A DNA stretch of 11,277 nucleotides from Bacteroidota bacterium (GTDB lineage Bacteria; Bacteroidota; Bacteroidia; Bacteroidales; PXBB01): NCBI GenBank assembly GCA_022708385.1, contig JAKIYU010000057.1, positions 1 to 11,277 of the forward strand, given 5' to 3'. Under the pieces are notes generated by a model. It was given only the letters and a program-made list of their open reading frames with translations, made no database searches and was not told where the DNA came from. Made by a program: the position numbers and the translations under genes. Below, piece by piece: positions 6,726 to 11,277 of this stretch (its first letter is position 1; every line of letters begins with the position of its first letter).

Positions 6726-6910
6726 GGCTTGGCAAAACAGCGGGCCGGGGTCGGCGTGAATACCGGAATGCATTACAATGCGGCAAGGGCGTTTACGTTT
6801 CAATAAAAATTGAATACATTATGGCATGTGTGTTGGCGATTTTTATTGACTACGTTGCCTGCATTGTTTGCATTGCGGTAGAGCGGGCGGAAGCATTGTT
6901 TTGCCTTGCC
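6726..6910. repeat. Long nested imperfect hairpin B
   Basis: Arms pair in strict nested order: 6726-6728 with 6908-6910, 6731-6739 with 6897-6905 (9 bp, GGCAAAACA), 6761-6765 with 6876-6880, 6767-6772 with 6869-6874, 6775-6781 with 6861-6867, 6782-6786 with 6855-6859 and 6801-6810 with 6839-6848 (10 bp, CAATAAAAAT). About 45 perfect pairs span 185 nt with a 28-base apical loop. This degree of nesting is well beyond chance and argues that the region is a structured RNA or an inverted-repeat element rather than a coding region. Confidence 0.75.
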
Positions 6911-6915
6911 TTTTG

Positions 6916-6943
6916 GCCACTTTTGGGCTAAGGCAAAAGTGGC
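6916..6943. repeat. Short perfect hairpin at the right of the structured block
   Basis: GCCACTTTTG (6916-6925) pairs perfectly with CAAAAGTGGC (6934-6943) around the 8-base loop GGCTAAGG, and an A-run follows. It begins 5 bases after long hairpin B. It could be the end of an element or part of the same folded RNA. Confidence 0.75.
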
Positions 6944-6999
6944 GAAAAAAAATTAATTTGTTATCATTATCTCTCCCGCACTAAAAAGGACAAGTCGGG

Positions 7000-7031
7000 A
7001 CACGAAATCTGTTAAACAAGGACAATTTTTC
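7000..7031 (+). repeat. Right copy of the 32-nt direct repeat
   Basis: This copy differs from 6267-6298 at two positions. It lies about 175 bases before the protease start codon, at the right border of the hairpin-rich block. Confidence 0.85.
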
Positions 7032-7116
7032 AGGCATTTTTTACTTTTTGGAGATTAACAATATTTAACAGCATTATACAAAATAGTTTGTTCCGGGCTT
7101 CGTTAATACGCTTCAA

Positions 7117-7203
7117 ATGAAATTACACTTTTACAGAACAATTCTGTTTTGTGCATTGGCAAAAGAATTGACAAAGGCGGCTAAGAATTTAAAAAACATA
7201 TAA
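7117..7203 (+). CDS. Possible 28-residue leader ORF upstream of the protease gene
   Basis: An ATG at 7117 opens a 28-codon frame (product begins MKLHFYRTILFCALAKEL) that stops at 7201-7203, two bases before the protease start at 7206. The position would allow translational coupling or a leader-peptide role. The peptide has a basic, hydrophobic N-terminal half but no family I recognise. The interrupted palindrome ACAGAA-CAA-TTCTGT (7133-7147) lies inside it. It could be a chance frame. Confidence 0.25.
   Translation: MKLHFYRTILFCALAKELTKAAKNLKNI
7133..7147. promoter_or_regulatory. Interrupted palindrome upstream of the protease gene
   Basis: ACAGAA and TTCTGT face each other across CAA, 58 bases before the protease start. 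The size and symmetry fit a dimeric repressor operator or a small RNA stem. No clean TAnnTTTG -7 element was found nearby; the closest is TAGTTTG at 7084-7090, one base short. Confidence 0.3.
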
Positions 7204-7205
7204 AT

Positions 7206-8687
7206 ATGAAACAGTTCAAATTTTATCAGCTTTTTTTGGTGGCCCTGATGGGCGGCATTGTCTCCGTGCTTGGTATGAAAACCTACGACTATTTTGCCGA
7301 AAAGAAAAACCCAACTCATAAAGGCACAAGTATAAATGTAGGGATGCCTGTGCAATACACTAATTACCTGCCCAATTTATCAGGCAGTAACCTCGATTTT
7401 ACTTTTGCAGCAGAAATGACCGTACATGCTGTAGTGAACATACGCACTGAATATCAGCAAAAAAGCAGTGTTTACGACGATTTCTTTGGTGGTTTCGACC
7501 CTTTCAGGGACTTTTTCGGTGGGGATCTGTACAGGCGTCAGCAACAACCTATCATAGCTACCGGCTCAGGTGTAATAGTGTCTCCCGATGGCTATATAAT
7601 AACCAACAATCATGTGGTTCAGGAGTCTGATTATATAGAGGTCACGCTCAACAACAAAGAATCATTTCCTGCAAAAATTATCGGCACAGATGCTTCCACC
7701 GATCTGGCACTTTTAAAAATAGAATCAAACGATCTGCCCTATGTTGTTTTTGGCAATTCCGACAGTGTGCGTGTGGGCGAATGGGTGCTTGCTGTAGGTA
7801 ATCCCTTCAACCTCAATTCGACCGTTACAGCCGGTATTGTCAGCGCCAAAGCAAGAGATATCAATATCTTAGGCAAGGCCGATGCCATAGAAACCTTTAT
7901 ACAAACCGATGCGGCCGTAAACAGGGGTAACAGCGGAGGCGCCCTGGTCAATACCAAAGGAGAACTCATCGGCATCAATGCAGCCATTGCTTCAAATACA
8001 GGTTCATACACAGGTTACTCTTTTGCAATTCCTGTAAATATTGTAAAAAAAGTTTTTAAAGACCTGCTCGAGTACGGACAAGTACAAAGAGCGTATATGG
8101 GGGTAGAAGTTACTGATATGACGAGTAAACTGGCCGCTGAAAAAGGTATTGCCAAAGTACCAGGTGTGTACGTTTCTAATGTTATCGAAAACAGCGCTGC
8201 CAGTGATGCCGGTTTAAAAAAAGGCGATATCATAATCGAAATGGAAAGCAAAAGCCTTAGTTCAGCCTCTGAATTGCTCGAAATTGTTGCTGCTAAATCA
8301 CCGGGTGAAACCATAAACATTATTTACTTGCGTGGTAGCAAACAAAATGAAATTGTTGTGAAATTGAAAAATAAATTCAATACCTATGAGATAGTAAAAT
8401 CGGACAAAGAAAGCATTGTCAATATTCTGGGTGCTTCATTCGAAAACCTGACCAAAGAAGAAGCCAGCCGTCTGGGTATCAAGTACGGGGTAAAAGTGAA
8501 GAATATTGGCAGCGGCAAACTCAGAAGCTATGGCGTACGCGAAGGGTTTATCATCACCTCCATAGACAAAACGCCTGTATCAAACACCGACGAACTGTAC
8601 AACATCATCAAAAACAAAAAAGGCGGCGTCCTGATTGAAGGGGTGTACCCTAACGGAGTGAGGGCGTATTATGGGTTTGGTTTGTAA
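7206..8687 (+). CDS. DegP/HtrA family periplasmic serine protease (Do-like)
   Basis: The 493-residue product has an N-terminal hydrophobic segment (about 7-24) that acts as signal or anchor, placing the rest in the periplasm. The trypsin-like domain carries the full catalytic triad: H136 in ITNNHVV, D166 in STDLALLKI and S243 in GNSGGAL. The GSGVIVSPDGYI entry strand and the GNPF oxyanion-side loop are also present. A Gly/Phe/Asp-rich stretch (90-106, DDFFGGFDPFRDFFGG) is the regulatory LA-loop type insertion seen in DegP proteins. A first PDZ domain follows at about 285-385 (GVYVSNVIENSAASDAGLKK) and a second, more diverged one at about 395-490. Family members degrade or refold misfolded envelope proteins. 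It is transcribed alone, divergent from the dapF operon. Confidence 0.96.
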   Translation: MKQFKFYQLFLVALMGGIVSVLGMKTYDYFAEKKNPTHKGTSINVGMPVQYTNYLPNLSGSNLDFTFAAEMTVHAVVNIRTEYQQKSSVYDDFFGGFDPFRDFFGGDLYRRQQQPIIATGSGVIVSPDGYIITNNHVVQESDYIEVTLNNKESFPAKIIGTDASTDLALLKIESNDLPYVVFGNSDSVRVGEWVLAVGNPFNLNSTVTAGIVSAKARDINILGKADAIETFIQTDAAVNRGNSGGALVNTKGELIGINAAIASNTGSYTGYSFAIPVNIVKKVFKDLLEYGQVQRAYMGVEVTDMTSKLAAEKGIAKVPGVYVSNVIENSAASDAGLKKGDIIIEMESKSLSSASELLEIVAAKSPGETINIIYLRGSKQNEIVVKLKNKFNTYEIVKSDKESIVNILGASFENLTKEEASRLGIKYGVKVKNIGSGKLRSYGVREGFIITSIDKTPVSNTDELYNIIKNKKGGVLIEGVYPNGVRAYYGFGL

Positions 8688-8719
8688 GAAGTGCACTAAA
8701 GTTTGAAGTGCACTAAAGT
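8688..8719 (+). repeat. Perfect 15-nt tandem direct repeat at the protease 3' end
   Basis: GAAGTGCACTAAAGT occurs at 8688-8702 and again at 8705-8719, beginning on the base after the protease stop codon. Each copy holds the palindrome AGTGCACT. The tail of each copy grades into the TTGAAGT/CTAAAGT heptamer family found elsewhere in the window. Confidence 0.8.
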
Positions 8720-8730
8720 GCCTAAAGTTA

Positions 8731-8774
8731 GCCATTCGGACGTGGGCTTATTAATATCGACTACCTGCGGTAGT
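8731..8774 (+). repeat. 44-nt stem-loop repeat, copy 1
   Basis: This 44-nt sequence begins GCCATTCGGACG and ends with a small hairpin, CTACC-TGC-GGTAG. It matches 9050-9093 at 41 of 44 positions. All three differences leave the hairpin stem intact; one is in its loop. Both copies are preceded by CTAAAGTGCCTAAAGT. Confidence 0.85.
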
Positions 8775-8776
8775 AG

Positions 8777-8839
8777 AAATAGCAAATAGCAAATATCAAA
8801 TTGCAAATTGCAAATAACGAATATCGAATAGCGAATAGC
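8777..8839 (+). repeat. Tandem heptamer array (AAATAGC family)
   Basis: Nine contiguous 7-base units run without a phase break: AAATAGC twice, AAATATC, AAATTGC twice, AAATAAC, GAATATC and GAATAGC twice. The sequence differs from the TTGAAGT family but the period is the same. It begins three bases after the 44-nt repeat copy 1. Confidence 0.9.
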
Positions 8840-9027
8840 GATTTTTGATTTGGAGGGGGCCTGCGCAACCCCTTAATCCCCTTCTGAAGGGGAAGCCTGC
8901 ACACCTTAAAACCAACATAGGGATGGTAAGCCCCTTTTAGGGGGTCTGGGGGTAGCGGGGGCAATAACGAAATTAATAAAAACAATACTTTACAAACTTT
9001 TGAGACAGCCTCTAAAGTGCCTAAAGT

Positions 9028-9048
9028 GTGAAGTTTGAAGTTTGAAGT
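9028..9048 (+). repeat. Short heptamer array (TTGAAGT family)
   Basis: Three units (GTGAAGT, TTGAAGT, TTGAAGT) abut the second copy of the 44-nt repeat. Confidence 0.75.
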
Positions 9049-9049
9049 C

Positions 9050-9093
9050 GCCATTCGGACGCGGGCTTATCAATATCGACTACCAGCGGTAGT
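9050..9093 (+). repeat. 44-nt stem-loop repeat, copy 2
   Basis: This copy has the same layout as 8731-8774 with three substitutions. The terminal hairpin is CTACC-AGC-GGTAG. Spacing between the copies is 319 bases. Confidence 0.85.
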
Positions 9094-9127
9094 TAAAAAT
9101 GATGAAATGAATATTGAGTGCAGATAT

Positions 9128-9185
9128 GAGAAGTTTGGAGTTTGAAGTACTTAAAGTTCGAAGTTCAGAATTCGGAGTTCGGTAT
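9128..9185 (+). repeat. Degenerate heptamer array (TTGAAGT family)
   Basis: Units GAGAAGT, TTGGAGT and TTGAAGT are followed by a two-base phase break and then TTAAAGT, TCGAAGT, TCAGAAT, TCGGAGT and TCGGTAT. This is the same family as the array between the DUF4956 and tolC-type genes. Confidence 0.75.
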
Positions 9186-9237
9186 TCTTCATATTAGCTA
9201 AGTCTCTCTCACTTCGCAGGGCATAGTTCATTGCGGG

Positions 9238-9324
9238 TTATAAATCCATGACACAACGCACCGAAATCCCAACCCTCTTGCTATAGCTGCTCCTGTAAAC
9301 ACTTTCGTTATTGCAGCAAAAAGT
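9238..9324 (-). pseudogene. C-terminal relic of a Fibrobacter-type major paralogous (FISUMP) domain gene
   Basis: Read on the minus strand, the frame ending in TAA at 9238-9240 gives NNESVYRSSYSKRVGISVRC followed by VMDL and a stop. This is the characteristic tail of FISUMP-domain surface proteins (…S…G.SVRCV.D). The homology ends where the ATPase gene stops (9327), and no upstream part of such a domain is seen in the window. About 26 codons of a lost gene therefore remain, probably cut by insertion or deletion at the ATPase boundary. The assignment is from memory of the family signature. Confidence 0.55.
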
Positions 9325-9326
9325 TT

Positions 9327-10490
9327 TTAAATCTGCCTGATATTGATAGCCAAATTTTTAGCATCTATAAATTGGGGTCTGTCGGTAAGACAGATTACAG
9401 CCCCATTACCGATTGTTTTTTTGAATTTTTCCAGTACAGAAAAATGTTTTACCCATTCCCTGCGCACTGTTGAGGACAATTTAACCTCAACGGGAAAAAA
9501 CATATCATTATTTTCAATAATCATATCAATTTCTTTCCCCTCTTTATCCCTGTAATAAAATAAGGGAGCATGCAAGCCTCTGTTCCAATATGATTTGAGC
9601 ACCTCAGTAACAACCATTGTTTCAAAAACAGCTCCACTCATAGCGCCGTTCATCAACGTTTCCGGAGAGTTCCACGCAGTGAGGAAAGCGCAAAGACCCG
9701 TGTCGAGGAAATAAAGCTTGGGTGTTTTAATTAAACGTGAGGTTAAATTGCTGTAATAGGGCTGCATAAGGTAAACCATAAAAGATGTTTCGAGAACCGA
9801 CAACCAGTTTTTAGCGGTTTGTACGCTGACATCAGCATCTTGAGCAATATTTGAATAATTTAGTAATTGTCCGGTACGTGCCGCACAGATTTTTATAAAT
9901 CTTGTAAATTTCGTCAGGTCGGCTACCTGCGTCAGTTCTCTTAAGTTGCGCAAAATATAGGTCTGTAAATAGGAATTAAAATAGACATCACGGTCGGCAT
10001 CCTTCTGTAAATTAAGAAAAGGCATTCCCCCTTTAAAAATTTGCCCGAATGTGGCATTAATATCATTGTTAAAGGACTTGTTCAAATAAGCTTCCCCTGG
10101 CAAAAAGGGAGGCTCGTTTAATCCATTTCCGTACAATTCTCTCTGGCTAAACCCAAGCAATGTAAAGAGGGCCATACGACCTGCCAGGCTTTCGCTTGCA
10201 TGTTTCATCATAGCAAAATGCTGAGAGCCTGTAAGCCAGTACATACCACTCTGTTTTGTGTTGTCAATTTCAATTTTCAGATAAGGCAACAACTCCGGCA
10301 CATACTGTATTTCATCCAGTATCAGAGGGGGTTTGAATTGCTTAAGAAACAGCCGGGGGTCGTTTTTGGCTAACTCCCGCAACGATAAGTCGTCAAAACT
10401 AACGTATTGCCTTTTTTTACCTGCAATCTGCCTAAGCAATGTGGTTTTGCCTACCTGTCGCGGTCCACATACAAGTATGGAGGGAAACAT
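9327..10490 (-). CDS. DUF4143-type P-loop ATPase (AAA_14 plus PD-(D/E)xK-like C-terminus)
   Basis: The frame from ATG 10490 gives 387 residues. The ATPase part shows Walker A GPRQVGKTT (9-17), Walker B LILDEIQ (56-62), the sensor LTGSQ (86-90) and ESLAGR (100-105). A winged-helix-like middle follows. The C-terminal DUF4143 part has GAVFETMVV and a nuclease-like signature, EID (D322) … PVEVK (E335, K337). The role of the family is not established; it is widespread, often mobile, and sometimes discussed with toxin-antitoxin or DNA-processing functions. This start is unusually close to the P-loop. Upstream, a family-like N-terminus MNYLHREIEKK lies in another frame, joined through an A8 tract (see separate entry). 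The gene is flanked by repeats and a FISUMP relic, consistent with acquisition. Confidence 0.85.
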   Translation of the reverse strand: MFPSILVCGPRQVGKTTLLRQIAGKKRQYVSFDDLSLRELAKNDPRLFLKQFKPPLILDEIQYVPELLPYLKIEIDNTKQSGMYWLTGSQHFAMMKHASESLAGRMALFTLLGFSQRELYGNGLNEPPFLPGEAYLNKSFNNDINATFGQIFKGGMPFLNLQKDADRDVYFNSYLQTYILRNLRELTQVADLTKFTRFIKICAARTGQLLNYSNIAQDADVSVQTAKNWLSVLETSFMVYLMQPYYSNLTSRLIKTPKLYFLDTGLCAFLTAWNSPETLMNGAMSGAVFETMVVTEVLKSYWNRGLHAPLFYYRDKEGKEIDMIIENNDMFFPVEVKLSSTVRREWVKHFSVLEKFKKTIGNGAVICLTDRPQFIDAKNLAINIRQI

Positions 10491-10540
10491 AGAAGAGGCT
10501 TCTGAAATTTTTTTTCAATTTCTCTATGAAGGTAATTCAT
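10491..10540 (-). pseudogene. Out-of-frame N-terminus of the ATPase gene, broken at an A8 tract
   Basis: ATG at 10540 starts MNYLHREIEKK, the usual opening of these ATPases. It then meets eight A residues (T8 at 10508-10515 on the plus strand) and goes out of frame, ending after 18 more codons. One extra A would give MNYLHREIEKKISEASSMFP and run straight into the P-loop frame, for a 404-residue protein. In the P-loop frame itself a TGA sits just before the tract. The gene is therefore frameshifted, slippage-controlled, phase-variable, or the A-run was miscalled. Confidence 0.7.
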
Positions 10541-10584
10541 TGTAAAAAGTTCTTTTTATAAAGCCTATAGCCTCATAATATTTT

Positions 10585-10647
10585 CGGCTAATTTAAAAAC
10601 AAATTTGAAATCAGCCGCTCTTTTTCTTTAAAATTTCTCAGTTTTTG
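10585..10647 (-). repeat. Duplicated stem-loop with relic gene end, copy 1
   Basis: CGGCTAATTT (10585-10594) pairs with AAATCAGCCG at the other side of an AT-rich loop, with one mismatch. The minus-strand sequence before it reads GACAAAAACTGA (…DKN-stop), echoing the …RDKN-stop end of the gene at 10905. This looks like a duplicate of that gene's last codons plus its trailing stem-loop. Confidence 0.6.
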
Positions 10648-10710
10648 TCATGGAATTTGCCAAATACGCAGCAAATTCACATGCCAAAACCATTTCTTTT
10701 CTACTTCTTA

Positions 10711-10742
10711 CGCCACAGGTTTCGCTTCGCTTACCCGTGGCT
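10711..10742 (-). repeat. REP-like palindromic element
   Basis: On the minus strand GTAGCCACGGG opens a stem-loop closed by CCTGTGGC, with internal GCGAAGCG. The GTAG tetranucleotide at the foot of an imperfect hairpin is the pattern of REP elements served by IS200-like RAYT transposases. No transposase gene is present in the window. Confidence 0.4.
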
Positions 10743-10852
10743 ACTTGGAAAAGCCCGGCAGGTATAACAGAAGAACGATAAGGAAGTTTCTTAAATATGA
10801 CATGGAATATGTATTTGTACCATAATTGAGGTGTAAAAATAATAATTTGTTT

Positions 10853-10904
10853 GGCTAATTTAAAATTTGATTTTAAATCAGCTGCCCAATATTATAAAAA
10901 ATTC
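10853..10904 (-). terminator. Stem-loop after the last gene, copy 2 of the duplicated element
   Basis: GGCTAATTTAAAA (10853-10865) pairs with TTTTAAATCAGCT across five bases, with two non-canonical positions. It lies about 22 bases past the stop codon at 10905-10907 and is AT-rich, so if it is a terminator it is an unusual one. It shares its upper stem and the adjoining gene end with copy 1 at 10585-10647. Confidence 0.4.
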
Positions 10905-11277
10905 TTAGTTTTTATCTCTTCCTCCCCAATCATCTATTATATCCTGAGACATTTTCTCAGGATACCAAATACGTACCATGATTTTAGGTTTTAATGAATC
11001 ACTAAAATCTATCAACAAAAAGAGATAGCCAAAGTCAGAATAGTTGCTCGAGAAATAGTTCTGTTCGATTTGTATGCCGTAAACGGGAGTGCTGTTGTCG
11101 CGTTTCAGCACATCGTTGCGGTCGAACTGTATGTTGATGAATTCGTTGTTGCTGAAATTGTTTTTAAGGGACTCCATGTATTCTTTCTTCGACTTTTTAA
11201 TATACTGAAAATCGGTGTCTTTGAGTTTGCCGTACTGGGCGTCGATATTTTCGGCCTTCACCAGCTTTTTGCCCACA
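10905..11277 (-). CDS. Hypothetical protein, C-terminal part (5' end beyond the window)
   Basis: The frame is open from the window edge to TAA at 10905-10907, giving about 124 residues. The first codon inside the window that could start is GTG, so the true start is most likely beyond the edge. The visible sequence is a hydrophilic helix-rich part (about 1-40, KKSKKEYMESLKNNF), then a strand-rich part with PVYGIQIEQNYFSSNYSDFGYLF, LLIDF and IMVRIWYPE. This resembles a domain I recall from Bacteroidota proteins of unknown function (pattern YG.Q..Q.Y.S..Y.D.GYLFL..D……..VR.W.PE). No catalytic motif is visible and I assign no function. A related gene end is duplicated downstream at 10585-10647. 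Confidence 0.7.
   Translation of the reverse strand, partial: VGKKLVKAENIDAQYGKLKDTDFQYIKKSKKEYMESLKNNFSNNEFINIQFDRNDVLKRDNSTPVYGIQIEQNYFSSNYSDFGYLFLLIDFSDSLKPKIMVRIWYPEKMSQDIIDDWGGRDKN

Larger units (their letters stand above)
6157..7116. other. Long gene-poor structured intergenic region
   Basis: About 1 kb lies between the divergent membrane-protein/dapF transcript and the small ORF upstream of the protease gene. No reading frame with recognisable protein character was seen; the one open frame near 6719-6931 gives an improbable product and coincides with a palindrome. The region instead holds a bracketing direct repeat and a series of four inverted repeats, listed separately. Confidence 0.7.
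8688..9237. other. Repeat-filled convergent intergenic region
   Basis: Between the protease and the relic preceding the ATPase, no real gene is seen. A 97-codon open frame on the minus strand (8761-9054) is explained by heptamer repeats and Pro/Leu codons from C-runs, and is rejected. The region holds two heptamer families, a duplicated 44-nt element and C/G-run hairpins: CCCCTT/AAGGGG at 8878-8892 and CCCC/GGGG at 8931-8943. These hairpins could end transcription from either side. Confidence 0.75.
10541..10904. other. Gene-poor region with duplicated stem-loops and a REP-like hairpin
   Basis: About 360 bases between the ATPase gene and the last gene hold no supported reading frame. Two related stem-loops (10586-10617 and 10853-10882) and a REP-like hairpin (10711-10742) are listed separately. 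Confidence 0.65.

Noticed and set aside
6719..6931. A 70-codon plus-strand frame in the intergenic block
   Set aside because: It begins with an improbable Gly/Arg-rich segment, has no recognisable family, and falls on the arms of long hairpin B.
6157..7205. tRNA or rRNA gene in the intergenic region
   Set aside because: No cloverleaf with a T-loop GTTCRA motif and no ribosomal RNA sequence was seen; the hairpins are long single stems.
8777..8839. CRISPR array
   Set aside because: The repeats are contiguous 7-mers without spacers, and no cas genes are present.
8761..9054. A 97-codon minus-strand reading frame in the repeat region
   Set aside because: Its product consists of translated heptamer repeats (LFAI-type repeats) and Pro/Leu runs from C-rich hairpins, so it is a by-product of repeats.
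9327..10540. Insertion sequence with the ATPase as transposase
   Set aside because: The protein has a P-loop and DUF4143 signature, not a transposase domain, and no terminal inverted repeats or target duplication flank it.

Overview
The window reads as AT-rich DNA from a member of the Bacteroidota. The evidence is the gene families present (an SdiA-regulated-type beta-propeller protein, a DUF4143 ATPase, a Fibrobacter-type paralogous domain fragment), the general lack of Shine-Dalgarno sequences, TAnnTTTG-type -7 elements, and long intergenic stretches of heptamer repeats. The order or genus cannot be fixed from the sequence.

Region 1 (1-4474, minus strand) is a co-directional gene set. In transcription order it encodes a single-span HlyD-type periplasmic adaptor, a VTC-type polyphosphate polymerase domain protein, a multi-span DUF4956 membrane protein, a TolC-type outer membrane channel, and the N-terminal part of an SdiA-regulated-type beta-propeller protein cut by the window edge. 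No ABC, MFS or RND pump is present. The DUF4956 protein is therefore the only obvious polytopic inner-membrane partner. The set looks like a cytoplasmic polymer-synthesising enzyme coupled to a trans-envelope conduit, and is the best candidate here for an undescribed system. Region 2 (4601-6156, minus) holds a membrane-anchored protein of unknown function overlapping dapF (lysine and peptidoglycan precursor synthesis) by 4 bases.

Region 3 (6157-7205) is about 1 kb without a convincing large gene. It contains two long imperfect hairpins (about 158 and 185 nt), two short perfect hairpins, and a 32-nt direct repeat (30/32 identical) that brackets the whole block. Region 4 (7206-8687, plus) is a DegP/HtrA periplasmic serine protease, preceded by a possible 28-codon ORF.

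Region 5 (8688-9326) is repeat-rich: heptamer arrays in two sequence families, a duplicated 44-nt stem-loop element, G/C-rich hairpins, and a C-terminal relic of a FISUMP-domain gene. Region 6 (9327-10540, minus) is a DUF4143-type ATPase whose expected N-terminus is separated from the rest by a one-base deficit in an A8 tract. Region 7 (10541-10904) holds a REP-like hairpin and a stem-loop duplicated from the 3' end of the last gene. The window ends inside a hypothetical gene on the minus strand (10905 to the edge).
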